Assembly (NCBI GenBank): GCA_018268855.1
Contig: JAFDVR010000016.1
Coordinates: forward strand, 1-64,000
Direction: 5' to 3'
DNA: 64,000 nucleotides
DNA from: Acidobacteriota bacterium
Lineage (GTDB): Bacteria; Acidobacteriota; Terriglobia; Terriglobales; Acidobacteriaceae
Positions 21,632-30,241 of the stretch are shown here, piece by piece. Within the stretch, counting starts at the first letter, position 1; every line of letters begins with the position of its first letter. Below the pieces are notes generated by a model. It searched no databases, was not told the origin of the DNA, and saw only the letters and a list, made by a program, of their open reading frames with translations. The position numbers were made by a program, and so were the translations under genes.

Positions 21632-22642
21632 ATGAAGAAGAAAAAGAAGAGTATTCCCGCGCTGATGGACGTGGCCCGGTATGCGGGCGTGGGCGCCGCC
21701 ACGGTCTCGCGCGTAATCAATGGCGGTCAAAACGTAAGCGCGAAAACGATGGCCGCCGTCACAAAGGCCATCGAAGAACTTGGCTATCACCCCAGCCATG
21801 CCGCGCGGAGTCTTCGCGCAGCCCGGTCTAAAACAATCGGTCTGATCGTTCCCAGCGTTGCCGATCCGTTCTTTTCCAGCGCAGCGAGTGCCATCCAGGA
21901 GGTCGCACGCGAGCATGAGACGCTTGTGTTGCTGGCCGCATCCGAAAACGATCCCGTGCGCGAGCGCGAACAGGTGACGTCACTCATCCAGCGCCGTATT
22001 GACGGTCTGATCATTGCTCCGTCTGACGCTGCCGATTCCGATCTGCTTCAGCATGCAGGGTTCCCAACCATCTGTTTCGACCGTCCCATCAAGGGGAGCG
22101 ATCTGCCCACCGTACTTGCTGATTCGTATCGTGGTGCAAAAATCGCGACCGAACACCTGATCCGCAATGGCTACAAAAATATCTTGTGCATCGGCGGATA
22201 TGCGAAGTTGTTCACCAGCCAGCGCCGCTTTCGTGGACATAAAGATGCCGTGACGCGAGCGGGCCTGCCTTATCTTGCTGAGCTTGAAGTGGAAGATTAT
22301 GCGAGCGCGCGTGCTGCGCTGGTGCGGCATCTTTCGGGGCCAAAACCTGTAGACGCAATCTTCTCTACGAAGAACACAACTACCCTGGACCTCTACAAAA
22401 TCTGCCGCGAACTGGGATTGCAAATTCCGCAATCCGTTGCTCTGCTCGGCTTTGATGATTTTGAGTTGGCAGACGCGCTCGACCCGCCGATCAGCGTGGT
22501 GCGGCAGCCGGTGCAGCAGATGGCTTCGCGCGCGACCGAGATGCTCTTTGATGCGATGGTGAGCGGTCACCAGACAAAACGGCCTGTGACGATGGACATT
22601 GAGTTGGTAGTGCGTGGCTCGTCTGCCAAACACAGTAAGTAA
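21632..22642 (+). CDS. LacI-family transcription regulator
   Basis: Sugar-responsive repressor of the LacI/GalR family, 336 residues. The helix-turn-helix is at residues 9-35 (PALMDVARYAGVGAATVSRVINGG), followed by the hinge helix (HPSHAARSLRAARS) that inserts into the central CpG of the operator. The effector domain has the periplasmic-binding-protein fold (KTIGLIVPSVADPFFSS, ...RRIDGLIIAPSD, ALLGFDDFELADALDPPISVVRQP). Divergent from GH31, with operator O2 in the shared region. The recognition helix AATVSRV resembles CcpA-like members whose operators have the form TGNAANCGNTNNCA, consistent with the TTGGAATCGATTCCAA sites nearby. I infer that it controls all six sites; its inducer would be a sugar or sugar phosphate released by the mannosidase set. 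Confidence 0.95.
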   Translation: MKKKKKSIPALMDVARYAGVGAATVSRVINGGQNVSAKTMAAVTKAIEELGYHPSHAARSLRAARSKTIGLIVPSVADPFFSSAASAIQEVAREHETLVLLAASENDPVREREQVTSLIQRRIDGLIIAPSDAADSDLLQHAGFPTICFDRPIKGSDLPTVLADSYRGAKIATEHLIRNGYKNILCIGGYAKLFTSQRRFRGHKDAVTRAGLPYLAELEVEDYASARAALVRHLSGPKPVDAIFSTKNTTTLDLYKICRELGLQIPQSVALLGFDDFELADALDPPISVVRQPVQQMASRATEMLFDAMVSGHQTKRPVTMDIELVVRGSSAKHSK

Positions 22643-22645
22643 CAG

Positions 22646-23593
22646 CTAACCCAACAACGCCTGTTCCGCGATGCAGAGCGCCGCCACATCGCCAATGCGT
22701 TCTCCTAACGATGCAGGAACAATCTCGCAGATGCCAGAAGAGGCTTCCAGCGCCTCTTCGTGCATACGCTGGCGTGCTGGTTGCAGAAGAGCATCGCCCA
22801 GACGAAGCGCCAGGCCGCCCACCACAATGCGCTCCGGATTGAGGATGTCCACAAGAATGGCGCATGCGTTGCCGAGTTTGCGGCCTGTGGTTTCCACAAT
22901 GCGCTTGGCCACGGCATCTCCAGCGAGGAGCGCTTCTCCAATATGGCGCGCCGTCAGGTTTTCCAGCACCTCCGTCAGCGATGTTGTTTCGCCTGCTGCT
23001 TGCGCTTTGCGGATGGTGTCTGCGGCGTGGATTGCCATGCCGCCGCCGCTGGCCCAGCCTTCCACGCTGCCGGTCTTGTTGTAGCCCATGGGGCCATCGG
23101 CAGTGAGACGGACATGGCCGATCTCGCCGGCCATGTTGGAAGCTCCATGAAAGATCTCGCCATTGAGAATAAGACCAGCGCCAAGGCCGGTGCCCATGGT
23201 GAGAAAAACCATGTGCCGGCAACCGCTTCCGCTCCCATAGCGATGTTCAGCGATGGCCCCGGCATTCGCATCGTTCTCAAGTGCGCAGGGAAGCCTAAAC
23301 TCCTCGCGCAGCATGCGCACGATCTCCACGTTGTTCCATGTAGGCAGGTTCGGCGGCGATTGAATAATGCCTGCGTTGCGATCGAGCGGACCTCCGCAAC
23401 TGATGCCGATGGCGCGCACAGGCTCGGTGGCCTGTTGCATGGCCGTTCGAACCAGCGCGACGATTTTATCTAAAGCATGTTTCGGCCCTTGCGCCGGAAG
23501 CGTGGCAAATTCTTCACGCCAAAGAATGTCCGGAACACTGGCTGACAGCACGACCGCTGTCTTGGTTCCTCCGATGTCGATCCCAACGAGCAA
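22646..23593 (-). CDS. ROK-family sugar kinase
   Basis: Cytoplasmic ATP-dependent kinase of the ROK family (glucokinase, mannokinase/fructokinase, N-acetylmannosamine kinase). The phosphate-1 loop is DIGGTKTAVVL at residues 5-15; the catalytic Asp lies in the ALENDANAGAIAEHRYG region; GEIGHVRL keeps the zinc-coordinating His. Unusually, the family CxCGxxGCxE zinc motif is absent: the matching segment reads MGYNKTGSVEGWASG with no cysteines. The start is TTG at 23593 with AGAGG 8 bases upstream. It follows the GH38 gene after 12 bases on the same strand, so the two likely form one transcript under operator O3; released mannose is a reasonable substrate. Confidence 0.9.
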   Translation of the reverse strand: MLVGIDIGGTKTAVVLSASVPDILWREEFATLPAQGPKHALDKIVALVRTAMQQATEPVRAIGISCGGPLDRNAGIIQSPPNLPTWNNVEIVRMLREEFRLPCALENDANAGAIAEHRYGSGSGCRHMVFLTMGTGLGAGLILNGEIFHGASNMAGEIGHVRLTADGPMGYNKTGSVEGWASGGGMAIHAADTIRKAQAAGETTSLTEVLENLTARHIGEALLAGDAVAKRIVETTGRKLGNACAILVDILNPERIVVGGLALRLGDALLQPARQRMHEEALEASSGICEIVPASLGERIGDVAALCIAEQALLG

Positions 23594-23605
23594 AATCGAT
23601 GCCTC

Positions 23606-26179
23606 TTACTCTTCCAATGCGTTGACTTCAGTAATTGCGCCGGAGCCCTTTGCGACCCGCAGCGTTTTGATCTCAAAAGGATGGAAGTTGCCGTGCCATT
23701 GCTTTCCGGCAAACTTCAGGTCCAGCGTGGCATTTGTGGCACGGCCTGCCGTTTCATAGGAGCGGATGATGATGTCATCTCCATCTTCAGAGCGCTTCAC
23801 AGCCTCCACCACAACGTTTGGCACATCCACACTGAGGAACGAGCCTGAAGCTGCGCGCGTGCCGGGATGGATGCCCTGATAGATGATGGGCGTCTGCTCG
23901 ACGAGTTCTTCCGCTGCATGGACGACGCCTGCATCCTGCCATGGACCGGTGTGCGGCATCAGTTCCATACGGAACTCCTGGACGCCCTGGTCCATCCATG
24001 CGTAATCGACGCCGGGCTCCAGCACGCGCGGCTCATGGTGCGCATAGACGGCTGCTCGCGCTACCGACAAACGCATGTCGTTGCCCCTAACGCTGTACCC
24101 GTACTTCGCATCGTTCAGAACGGCAAGGCCATACGGCTTGCCACCCTGCACTCCGCTCAGATCGATCCAGCGCTGCCCGGGATTCTCATCTCCGTTGGTG
24201 GGACGTTCCATTGCGCCATAAGCAATTTCATAAGTCGATTTGGGAGATTCGACGTTCACCGGGAAGGAGAACTTCAGCATCTTCTGGTGCTCGTGCCAGT
24301 CGAGCTGGACACGCGCTTCCAGCTTGCGGCTATTGGCATAGAGCAGCCAGTCAATAGTGAGGGTTGATGCGCCAAAGGTGCGCTTTTCGCGAATGCGCGC
24401 GCGGAGAGGACCATTTTCCATAACCTCGAGTGAGGTGCGCGTGAACTCGCCAATCTGCTTGTCGTAGCTGACGACGTGATGGCTCCAGGTATCGCTGAGG
24501 TCTTCCATCACAAGCGCGCGCATACCTGTCCCTTCGCCGGCAAAGACAGGAGCGTTGGTGTCTTTATCGAAAAGATTAAGACCACCATTCTTCACGAACT
24601 CAAGCCGCAGATGATTGTTTTCCAGCACGCTGTTCTGCGCGGTTGGAGCGCCGGTAACGACATCAGGCGTCTTCTCCACCTTGCGCACACGGATCTGGCG
24701 ATAGCCGAAGGGTGGCACATCCACTTCAGCGACGAGGCCTATGCGATTTGTCACCACCGTGGTTGCGGGTACCCACTGGAAGGGCAGCGCGCGTCCGGTT
24801 TCGTCTTCCACCTGTGCGGGCTTGTCCTTGTCCCAGCCAAGGTCGTACTCCACATGCGTCTTGCTCGCCCATGCATGGGGATTGAAGATGACGAGATATT
24901 TGGAATCAGGATCGGTCGTCGGAATCTGCCACGCAAGACGCTGTGTGGAACTGGTCATCGCTTCCATGGCAATATCGCGCGCACGTCCAAAGGCATCGCG
25001 CGCAGCGATAAAGTGCTCCGGCAGCGTGGTACCCGCCAGGCCGTCGTGGAATTGCAACAACAGGAGACGCTGCCACGCCTTCGTAAACTCAGCCTTGGGA
25101 TACGCCGCACCCCATGCAGCCGAGCCGATAGCGCTCATCTTCTCTGCTGCTTGCAGCGCAGCTTCGGTGGTGCGGTTCATCTTCTTCATTTCAGCGCCAG
25201 CGGTGTAGCAGCCAACCGAGTGGTGCTGTAGATCGCCGGTGTACACCTGAATGTCTTTGGGAAGGCGCATGCGTACATCGGCAAAGAACTTGTCCGGCGT
25301 GGAATAGAAGATGGTCGGCGCGCCGGGCTCTTTCTGGATCTCCCGCAGCGAAGCCATATTGGCTTTCGTAGGTCCGCCGCCATGATCCCCGACCCCGAAG
25401 AACTCCATGGCCGTGCGCATAGGCTGGCCGCGCAGCAGTGCTACCTCACGCTCCATATGGTTGCGGAGATCGCCCGGGTCGTCATACGCAAGCGGAATGC
25501 GGAAGGTAAGCACCGTGGTGCCGTCGATCCCCTTCCACTCAAAGAGGTTCTGTTTGACCGCTGGATTTTCGTTCTGGTTCGGCCGCATGAAGACATACGC
25601 ATCCATGCCCTGGAGCTTCAAAATCTGCGGAAGAGAACCAGTGTGGCCAAAGGAATCAGGGTTGTAACCCACCTTTGCATGTCGGCCGAAGATACGTTGC
25701 AGGGAACGTTGACCGTACAGGCCTTGCCGGATAAGTGATTCGCCGTTCGGCATATTGACGTCCGGCTCAACCCACCATCCGCCAACGAGGTCCCACTTGC
25801 CTGCATCCACTTTCTTTTTGATCTCGGCAATCAGCCCGGGATCGCTTGCTTCCACCCATTCATAGAACTGCGAAGAACTGGTAGTCATCTGCAGATCTGG
25901 ATCTTCCTTCATGCGGTCCAGCGCAGAGCGGAAGGTGCTATGCACAACCGAGTCGGCCTCTGCGAGTGGCCACAGCCACACTGCATCGATGTGCGAATTG
26001 CCAATCATGTGCAGGCGGAGCGACTTGGCATCCGGTGCCCAGTTGGGACGATTGGTAGCCACGTTGGCAACAGAAGCGCCGGGCGCAGGCGCATTCTGCG
26101 CACCGCCAAAGAGGCTGACTGCGATCAGGGCAGCCGAAGCGGCAGCACGGCCCGGCAAGAAGGAGAGGGAATTCTTCAT
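23606..26179 (-). CDS. GH38 alpha-mannosidase
   Basis: Retaining zinc-dependent alpha-mannosidase of family GH38, exported. The ATG at 26179 follows AGGACG, and the signal peptide runs MKNSLSFLPGRAAASAALIA...FGGA. The N-terminal catalytic domain has the zinc ligands in HMIGNSHIDAVWLW and the nucleophile Asp in YNPDSFGHTGSLPQIL. Middle and C-terminal beta-sandwich domains follow (VENNHLRLEFVKNGGLNLFDK; RAVVYAHHEPRVLEPG-like region). Its 857 residues are in the family range. A good promoter and operator O3 lie upstream, so it is likely induced together with the other glycosidases. It is probably co-transcribed with the ROK kinase gene. Confidence 0.93.
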   Translation of the reverse strand: MKNSLSFLPGRAAASAALIAVSLFGGAQNAPAPGASVANVATNRPNWAPDAKSLRLHMIGNSHIDAVWLWPLAEADSVVHSTFRSALDRMKEDPDLQMTTSSSQFYEWVEASDPGLIAEIKKKVDAGKWDLVGGWWVEPDVNMPNGESLIRQGLYGQRSLQRIFGRHAKVGYNPDSFGHTGSLPQILKLQGMDAYVFMRPNQNENPAVKQNLFEWKGIDGTTVLTFRIPLAYDDPGDLRNHMEREVALLRGQPMRTAMEFFGVGDHGGGPTKANMASLREIQKEPGAPTIFYSTPDKFFADVRMRLPKDIQVYTGDLQHHSVGCYTAGAEMKKMNRTTEAALQAAEKMSAIGSAAWGAAYPKAEFTKAWQRLLLLQFHDGLAGTTLPEHFIAARDAFGRARDIAMEAMTSSTQRLAWQIPTTDPDSKYLVIFNPHAWASKTHVEYDLGWDKDKPAQVEDETGRALPFQWVPATTVVTNRIGLVAEVDVPPFGYRQIRVRKVEKTPDVVTGAPTAQNSVLENNHLRLEFVKNGGLNLFDKDTNAPVFAGEGTGMRALVMEDLSDTWSHHVVSYDKQIGEFTRTSLEVMENGPLRARIREKRTFGASTLTIDWLLYANSRKLEARVQLDWHEHQKMLKFSFPVNVESPKSTYEIAYGAMERPTNGDENPGQRWIDLSGVQGGKPYGLAVLNDAKYGYSVRGNDMRLSVARAAVYAHHEPRVLEPGVDYAWMDQGVQEFRMELMPHTGPWQDAGVVHAAEELVEQTPIIYQGIHPGTRAASGSFLSVDVPNVVVEAVKRSEDGDDIIIRSYETAGRATNATLDLKFAGKQWHGNFHPFEIKTLRVAKGSGAITEVNALEE

Positions 26180-26221
26180 CAGCGTCCTGTAAGCGCAGAG
26201 CTTCTGCGCGGGTGCGGTGGA

Positions 26222-26235
26222 TGGAATCGATTCCA
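26222..26235. promoter_or_regulatory. LacI-type operator O3
   Basis: TGGAATCGATTCCA, a perfect 14-bp palindrome, lies about 10-23 bases downstream of the transcription start predicted for the minus-strand GH38-ROK unit, a position suited to repression. Confidence 0.85.
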
Positions 26236-26251
26236 GCACTGGCAAATCTGA

Positions 26252-26280
26252 ACTGTACGCAGACAGATTTCCAATGTCAA
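26252..26280 (-). promoter_or_regulatory. Sigma-70-type promoter of GH38-ROK
   Basis: On the minus strand TTGACA (26275-26280), a 17-base spacer and TACAGT (26252-26257) form a good promoter. The predicted start near 26245 is just ahead of operator O3. Confidence 0.6.
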
Positions 26281-26319
26281 GAGTTTCAAAGGTGCGTCAA
26301 CATTGGATAAAGAAAACTC

Positions 26320-26349
26320 TTGACACTTGCCCCCTCAAAGGCGCATGGT
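26320..26349 (+). promoter_or_regulatory. Possible promoter of TonB-dependent receptor
   Basis: TTGACA at 26320-26325 with a weak -10 candidate CATGGT at 26344-26349 (18-base spacer). Operator O4 then lies about 10-25 bases after the predicted start, matching the geometry of the GH38 side. The -10 is only 3 of 6, so this is tentative. Confidence 0.35.
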
Positions 26350-26366
26350 GTTGTCCGCTCGGCAAA

Positions 26367-26382
26367 TTGGTATCGATTCCAA
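26367..26382. promoter_or_regulatory. LacI-type operator O4
   Basis: TTGGTATCGATTCCAA, one mismatch in symmetry, 52 bases upstream of the receptor start codon. Confidence 0.85.
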
Positions 26383-26434
26383 CTGGACTCGGCAAGCCTT
26401 TAGCGATGTTTCACCTTTTGTGAGGTCATTCAAC

Positions 26435-29400
26435 ATGCGATTCCATCTCAGAGAAACGCTCCTGCGCCTTCTCTTTCTATGCGTTCTGGCCTGCAGCGCC
26501 GCCACAGTGTATGCACAGGACGTCCGTGCTACGCTCAACGGCCGCGTGCAGGACGCCAGCGGCGCAGCGATTCCTAACGCCTCGGTGACTGTCGTCAATA
26601 CGGCCACCGGCGTGGAGACCACTGTCACCTCCTCTGGAGACGGCAACTACACCGTGCCTTTCCTGGTTCCAGGGCCTTACACGGTGCGCGCAACTGCTTC
26701 TGGGTTTAAGAGCACGGAGCGTGCCAACGTCCAGCTCCACGTCGGTGACAAAATCACCGTCGATCTGAACCTTCCAATTGGTGAAACATCGGAGACGATC
26801 ACCGTAAGCGCAGCCCCGCCTCTGCTGGACGAGGGCACTGCATCGCGCAGCGGCCTGATCGATAATGTGCGCGTAACGGAGCTGCCCGTGGTGGGCCGCA
26901 ACCCCATCAACTATGCCAACCTTCTCCCAGGCGTTACGTTCCAGGGCAATCCGCAGTTCATCCGTCCGTTCGATAACGGCGACAACGCAAATTTCTCCAT
27001 TAATGGTGGCCTGCGGCAGACCAACGCCTTCCTTCTGGACGGTGCTCCGGATGACGCGATCTCCGATACGGCTGGTGATCGTTCGCACGCCAACCAGAAC
27101 GTAGCCTACATTCCGACCAACGAAGCGACACTCGAATTTAAAATCGTAAATAACTTCTACGATGCGCAGTACGGTCGTACAGGCGGCGGTATCTTCAACA
27201 TCTCCACCAAGGTTGGCACCAACGATTTCCATGGCGTGGGTTACTACTTCATGCGCCGTTATCAGTTGGATGCCAACACAATCCAAAACAAAGTGGCGCA
27301 TTTGCCGCGCTATGCGCAGGATCCGGTTACGAAGGCGAACATCGGCGGACAGAAGATCGACCAGTATGGATTTGTCCTCGATGGACCTGTGGTCATCCCG
27401 CACATGTATAACGGCAAAGACAAGACCTTCTTCATGTTTGGTTGGGAAAATTATTATGAAGCTAGCCCCAGCCCAACTTTGACGACAGTTCCGAGTATTC
27501 CTGAGCGCAACGGAGACTTCTCGCACTCTGGCATTAACATCTACGATCCTTACACCACCGCCTTGGATGCGTTTGGTAACTGCTGCACGCGTACTCAATT
27601 CGCTGGGAATATCATTCCTGCGGCGCGTCTTGCCAATAGCGCGGGTTTCAAGATTGCTCAGGCCTATCCTGCGCCGAACTATGCAGCCAGCGGAGATCCG
27701 CTGACTAATCCAGTATCAGCAAACAACTACAGCACAGGCGCCAACCTGAGCGAAGACCACTATCGCAACTGGATCGCGCGTGTGGACCAGAACTTCGGCC
27801 AACGCGAGCGTATTTATGGACGGTATGCCTTTGCTCGCCGTAAGCAAGTGGACAACGGTTCCGCTAATTATCAAGGTCCTCTGATTGATGCGCAGGATCC
27901 GCTCGGACGTACGAACCATAATGCTGTGTTGGACTCCATTACATCTTTTGGTCCGCACATCACGATGGATCTTCGTGCTTCGTTTACTCGTTACGACGAG
28001 ACGGTGGCGCGCACGCGTTCCAGTCTTGTGGACATTACGACGTTAGGCTATAGCAGCGGATTTGCGAACAGCCGCTTCACGAATGTGGTTCCGCATATCC
28101 AAATCCAGAACACTGCTGGCGGTATTCCTGACGCTGGCTCTCGTAATCCTCGCTTCGGCATCAGCAACATCACCGGTTTCCAGCCTGGTGTGCAGATGAT
28201 CTACGGCAAGCACTCTATTCATGTGGGTGCGGACCTGCGTGACATCCGTTACAACACGGGCGGTGGATCGTTCGTTTACGGTAGTGGCAACTTTGTCTTC
28301 AATGCTAACCTTACGCAGCAGAATCCGAATGCTACTTACACTTCATCGCAAGGTTCCGGTATCGCTTCGCTTTTGCTTGGAACACCTGCAAGCGGCGTAA
28401 TCCAGTACACTCCACGTCTCGGTTACCGTTGGCGCTATTCCGCTTTCTATGTGCAGGATGACTGGAAGATCAGTCAGCGCCTGACACTGAACCTCGGTCT
28501 TCGTTATGACATCGAGGGCTCTCCGACTGAACAAGCTAATCGACAAAACCGAGGGTTTGCATTCGATAGCGCCTCACCTTTGGCAGCTGCAGCAGCTTCA
28601 GCCTCGCCATCAACCTGCCCCTCCTGCTCTGCGCTCAAGGGTGGTCTGCTGTTTGCGGGTACAGGTGGGCAGCCTAAGGGTGCCTTCAATACCCAATACG
28701 GCAACATTCAACCTCGTTTCGGCGCCGTTTTCCGTGCGACCAACAGCATTATTGTTCGTGGTGGATATGGCATGTTCTATCTTCCGGAAGCTGCCTTTGG
28801 CGCGGCTCAGGGATTTGCTCAGGACACTGCTTTTATCCCGACACAGTCCGGAAGTTCGGTGCTCCAAAACACTCCGCGCGGAAGCGCATCTGCTCCTCCG
28901 CTGAACGACCCATTCACGACGGGAATCCTGCAGCCCACTGGAAGCAGTGCTGGATTAGCTACGTTCCAGGGACAGAACATCATCTTCAACAATGTTGATC
29001 GTAAAATTCCCCGTGCCCAGCAGTACTCGGTTGGTATCCAACAGCAGTTCCCAGGGAGCATTAAATTCGATGTTTCGTATGTTGGAAGCCGAACTGATCA
29101 TGTAAACACCAATGATAACCAGGTAGGTGGCGCACGTAATCTGAACGTGCTCAGCAATCAACAGATCGCTGCTGCTCGTGCCGCTGCGCTCACAGGAGGA
29201 CCAGGTGGTGTACAAGTTCGCGCCAGTGATTATGTAACCCAGGCGGTTGCGAATCCGTTTGCGGGCCTTATTCCGGGAAGCAGCTTGAACTTTCCGACTG
29301 TGAGCCGTCAGCAGTTGCTTGTTCCTTATCCGCAGTTCCCATTCAACGGTGTCAGTATCGGTCAGGAATCAGTAGGTAAGGTCTGGTATGACTCTCTACA

Positions 29401-30142
29401 GTTGCTCGTTGAGAAGCGTTATACCCATGGCTTTACTCTGATGGGCGCATATACCTGGTCCAAGACGCAGGAGGCCCTCGCATTCCTCAACAATCAGGAT
29501 GCGAAACCTTTCAAGAACCTGTCAGCAGCCGATCGCACAAACCGTCTGGTGATCTCGGGTGTTCTCGAGTTGCCCTTCGGTCGCAATCATGCATTCCTCT
29601 CTCATGCAAACCGTGCGATGGAATTGCTGGTAGGTGGCTGGTCACTCAACCTGATCGAAACCATTCAGACCGGCACACCTGTCGACCTGAACGGTGCTGC
29701 CTATGCAATCCGCGATCCACGCAACGGAACTGAGAAGAGCTTCAATCAGTACTTCAATACATGCGTGCAGCGTGCGCCAGTATTCAACACTACAACACAT
29801 ACTTATAACGCTCCCGAAACGAAAGACCGCACCGGTGCAACCTGCTCGAATCCGGCGTGGATACAAATCAACACTGCCAATCTTGATCTGCGTCAGACGC
29901 CATTCCGCGCAAGCTACGTACGTAGTCCCAACGCTCCGAATGCCGATCTGTCTGCTTCGAAGAAGTTCAACATCACTGATCGTGTCGCAGCACAGTTCCG
30001 CTTCGAGACGTTCAATCTGACTAATACCGCCATTCGTGGCAATCCAAACATGGATCCCAACAGCAGCAACTTCGGTCTGGTAGGTGTCAGCCAGGCCAAT
30101 CAGGCCCGTCGCGTACAGCTTGGCTTCCGGGCCTTGTTCTAA
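26435..30142 (+). CDS. TonB-dependent receptor, Oar-like
   Basis: Outer-membrane receptor, about 1,235 residues, of the large Oar-like type typical of Acidobacteriota. The ATG at 26435 follows GAGG by 9 bases and gives a signal peptide (MRFHLRETLLRLLFLCVLAC...AQ). Residues about 28-110 form a carboxypeptidase-regulatory-like beta-sandwich (ATLNGRVQDASGAAIPNASVTV...ERANVQLHVGDKITVDL); then a plug domain (ELPVVGRNPINYANLLPGV, FSINGGLRQTNAFLLDG), then a long beta-barrel ending in the aromatic GFRALF required for barrel assembly. Placed among GH92, GH38 and GH31 under the same operator, it probably imports mannose-containing oligosaccharides. No SusD-like partner is encoded next to it. Confidence 0.92.
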   Translation: MRFHLRETLLRLLFLCVLACSAATVYAQDVRATLNGRVQDASGAAIPNASVTVVNTATGVETTVTSSGDGNYTVPFLVPGPYTVRATASGFKSTERANVQLHVGDKITVDLNLPIGETSETITVSAAPPLLDEGTASRSGLIDNVRVTELPVVGRNPINYANLLPGVTFQGNPQFIRPFDNGDNANFSINGGLRQTNAFLLDGAPDDAISDTAGDRSHANQNVAYIPTNEATLEFKIVNNFYDAQYGRTGGGIFNISTKVGTNDFHGVGYYFMRRYQLDANTIQNKVAHLPRYAQDPVTKANIGGQKIDQYGFVLDGPVVIPHMYNGKDKTFFMFGWENYYEASPSPTLTTVPSIPERNGDFSHSGINIYDPYTTALDAFGNCCTRTQFAGNIIPAARLANSAGFKIAQAYPAPNYAASGDPLTNPVSANNYSTGANLSEDHYRNWIARVDQNFGQRERIYGRYAFARRKQVDNGSANYQGPLIDAQDPLGRTNHNAVLDSITSFGPHITMDLRASFTRYDETVARTRSSLVDITTLGYSSGFANSRFTNVVPHIQIQNTAGGIPDAGSRNPRFGISNITGFQPGVQMIYGKHSIHVGADLRDIRYNTGGGSFVYGSGNFVFNANLTQQNPNATYTSSQGSGIASLLLGTPASGVIQYTPRLGYRWRYSAFYVQDDWKISQRLTLNLGLRYDIEGSPTEQANRQNRGFAFDSASPLAAAAASASPSTCPSCSALKGGLLFAGTGGQPKGAFNTQYGNIQPRFGAVFRATNSIIVRGGYGMFYLPEAAFGAAQGFAQDTAFIPTQSGSSVLQNTPRGSASAPPLNDPFTTGILQPTGSSAGLATFQGQNIIFNNVDRKIPRAQQYSVGIQQQFPGSIKFDVSYVGSRTDHVNTNDNQVGGARNLNVLSNQQIAAARAAALTGGPGGVQVRASDYVTQAVANPFAGLIPGSSLNFPTVSRQQLLVPYPQFPFNGVSIGQESVGKVWYDSLQLLVEKRYTHGFTLMGAYTWSKTQEALAFLNNQDAKPFKNLSAADRTNRLVISGVLELPFGRNHAFLSHANRAMELLVGGWSLNLIETIQTGTPVDLNGAAYAIRDPRNGTEKSFNQYFNTCVQRAPVFNTTTHTYNAPETKDRTGATCSNPAWIQINTANLDLRQTPFRASYVRSPNAPNADLSASKKFNITDRVAAQFRFETFNLTNTAIRGNPNMDPNSSNFGLVGVSQANQARRVQLGFRALF

Positions 30143-30156
30143 ACCACGCATAACCC

Positions 30157-30190
30157 AAAAGGCCGGAGAGCACACGCTCTCCGGCCTTTT
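30157..30190 (+). terminator. Rho-independent terminator
   Basis: Perfect 14-bp stem AAAAGGCCGGAGAG / CTCTCCGGCCTTTT with loop CACACG, 15 bases after the receptor stop. It separates the receptor from the next plus-strand gene. Confidence 0.9.
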
Positions 30191-30241
30191 GCTTTGTTGT
30201 TTCGTCCAACGAGTACACTCTTCACACGCGAGATTCAGGAC

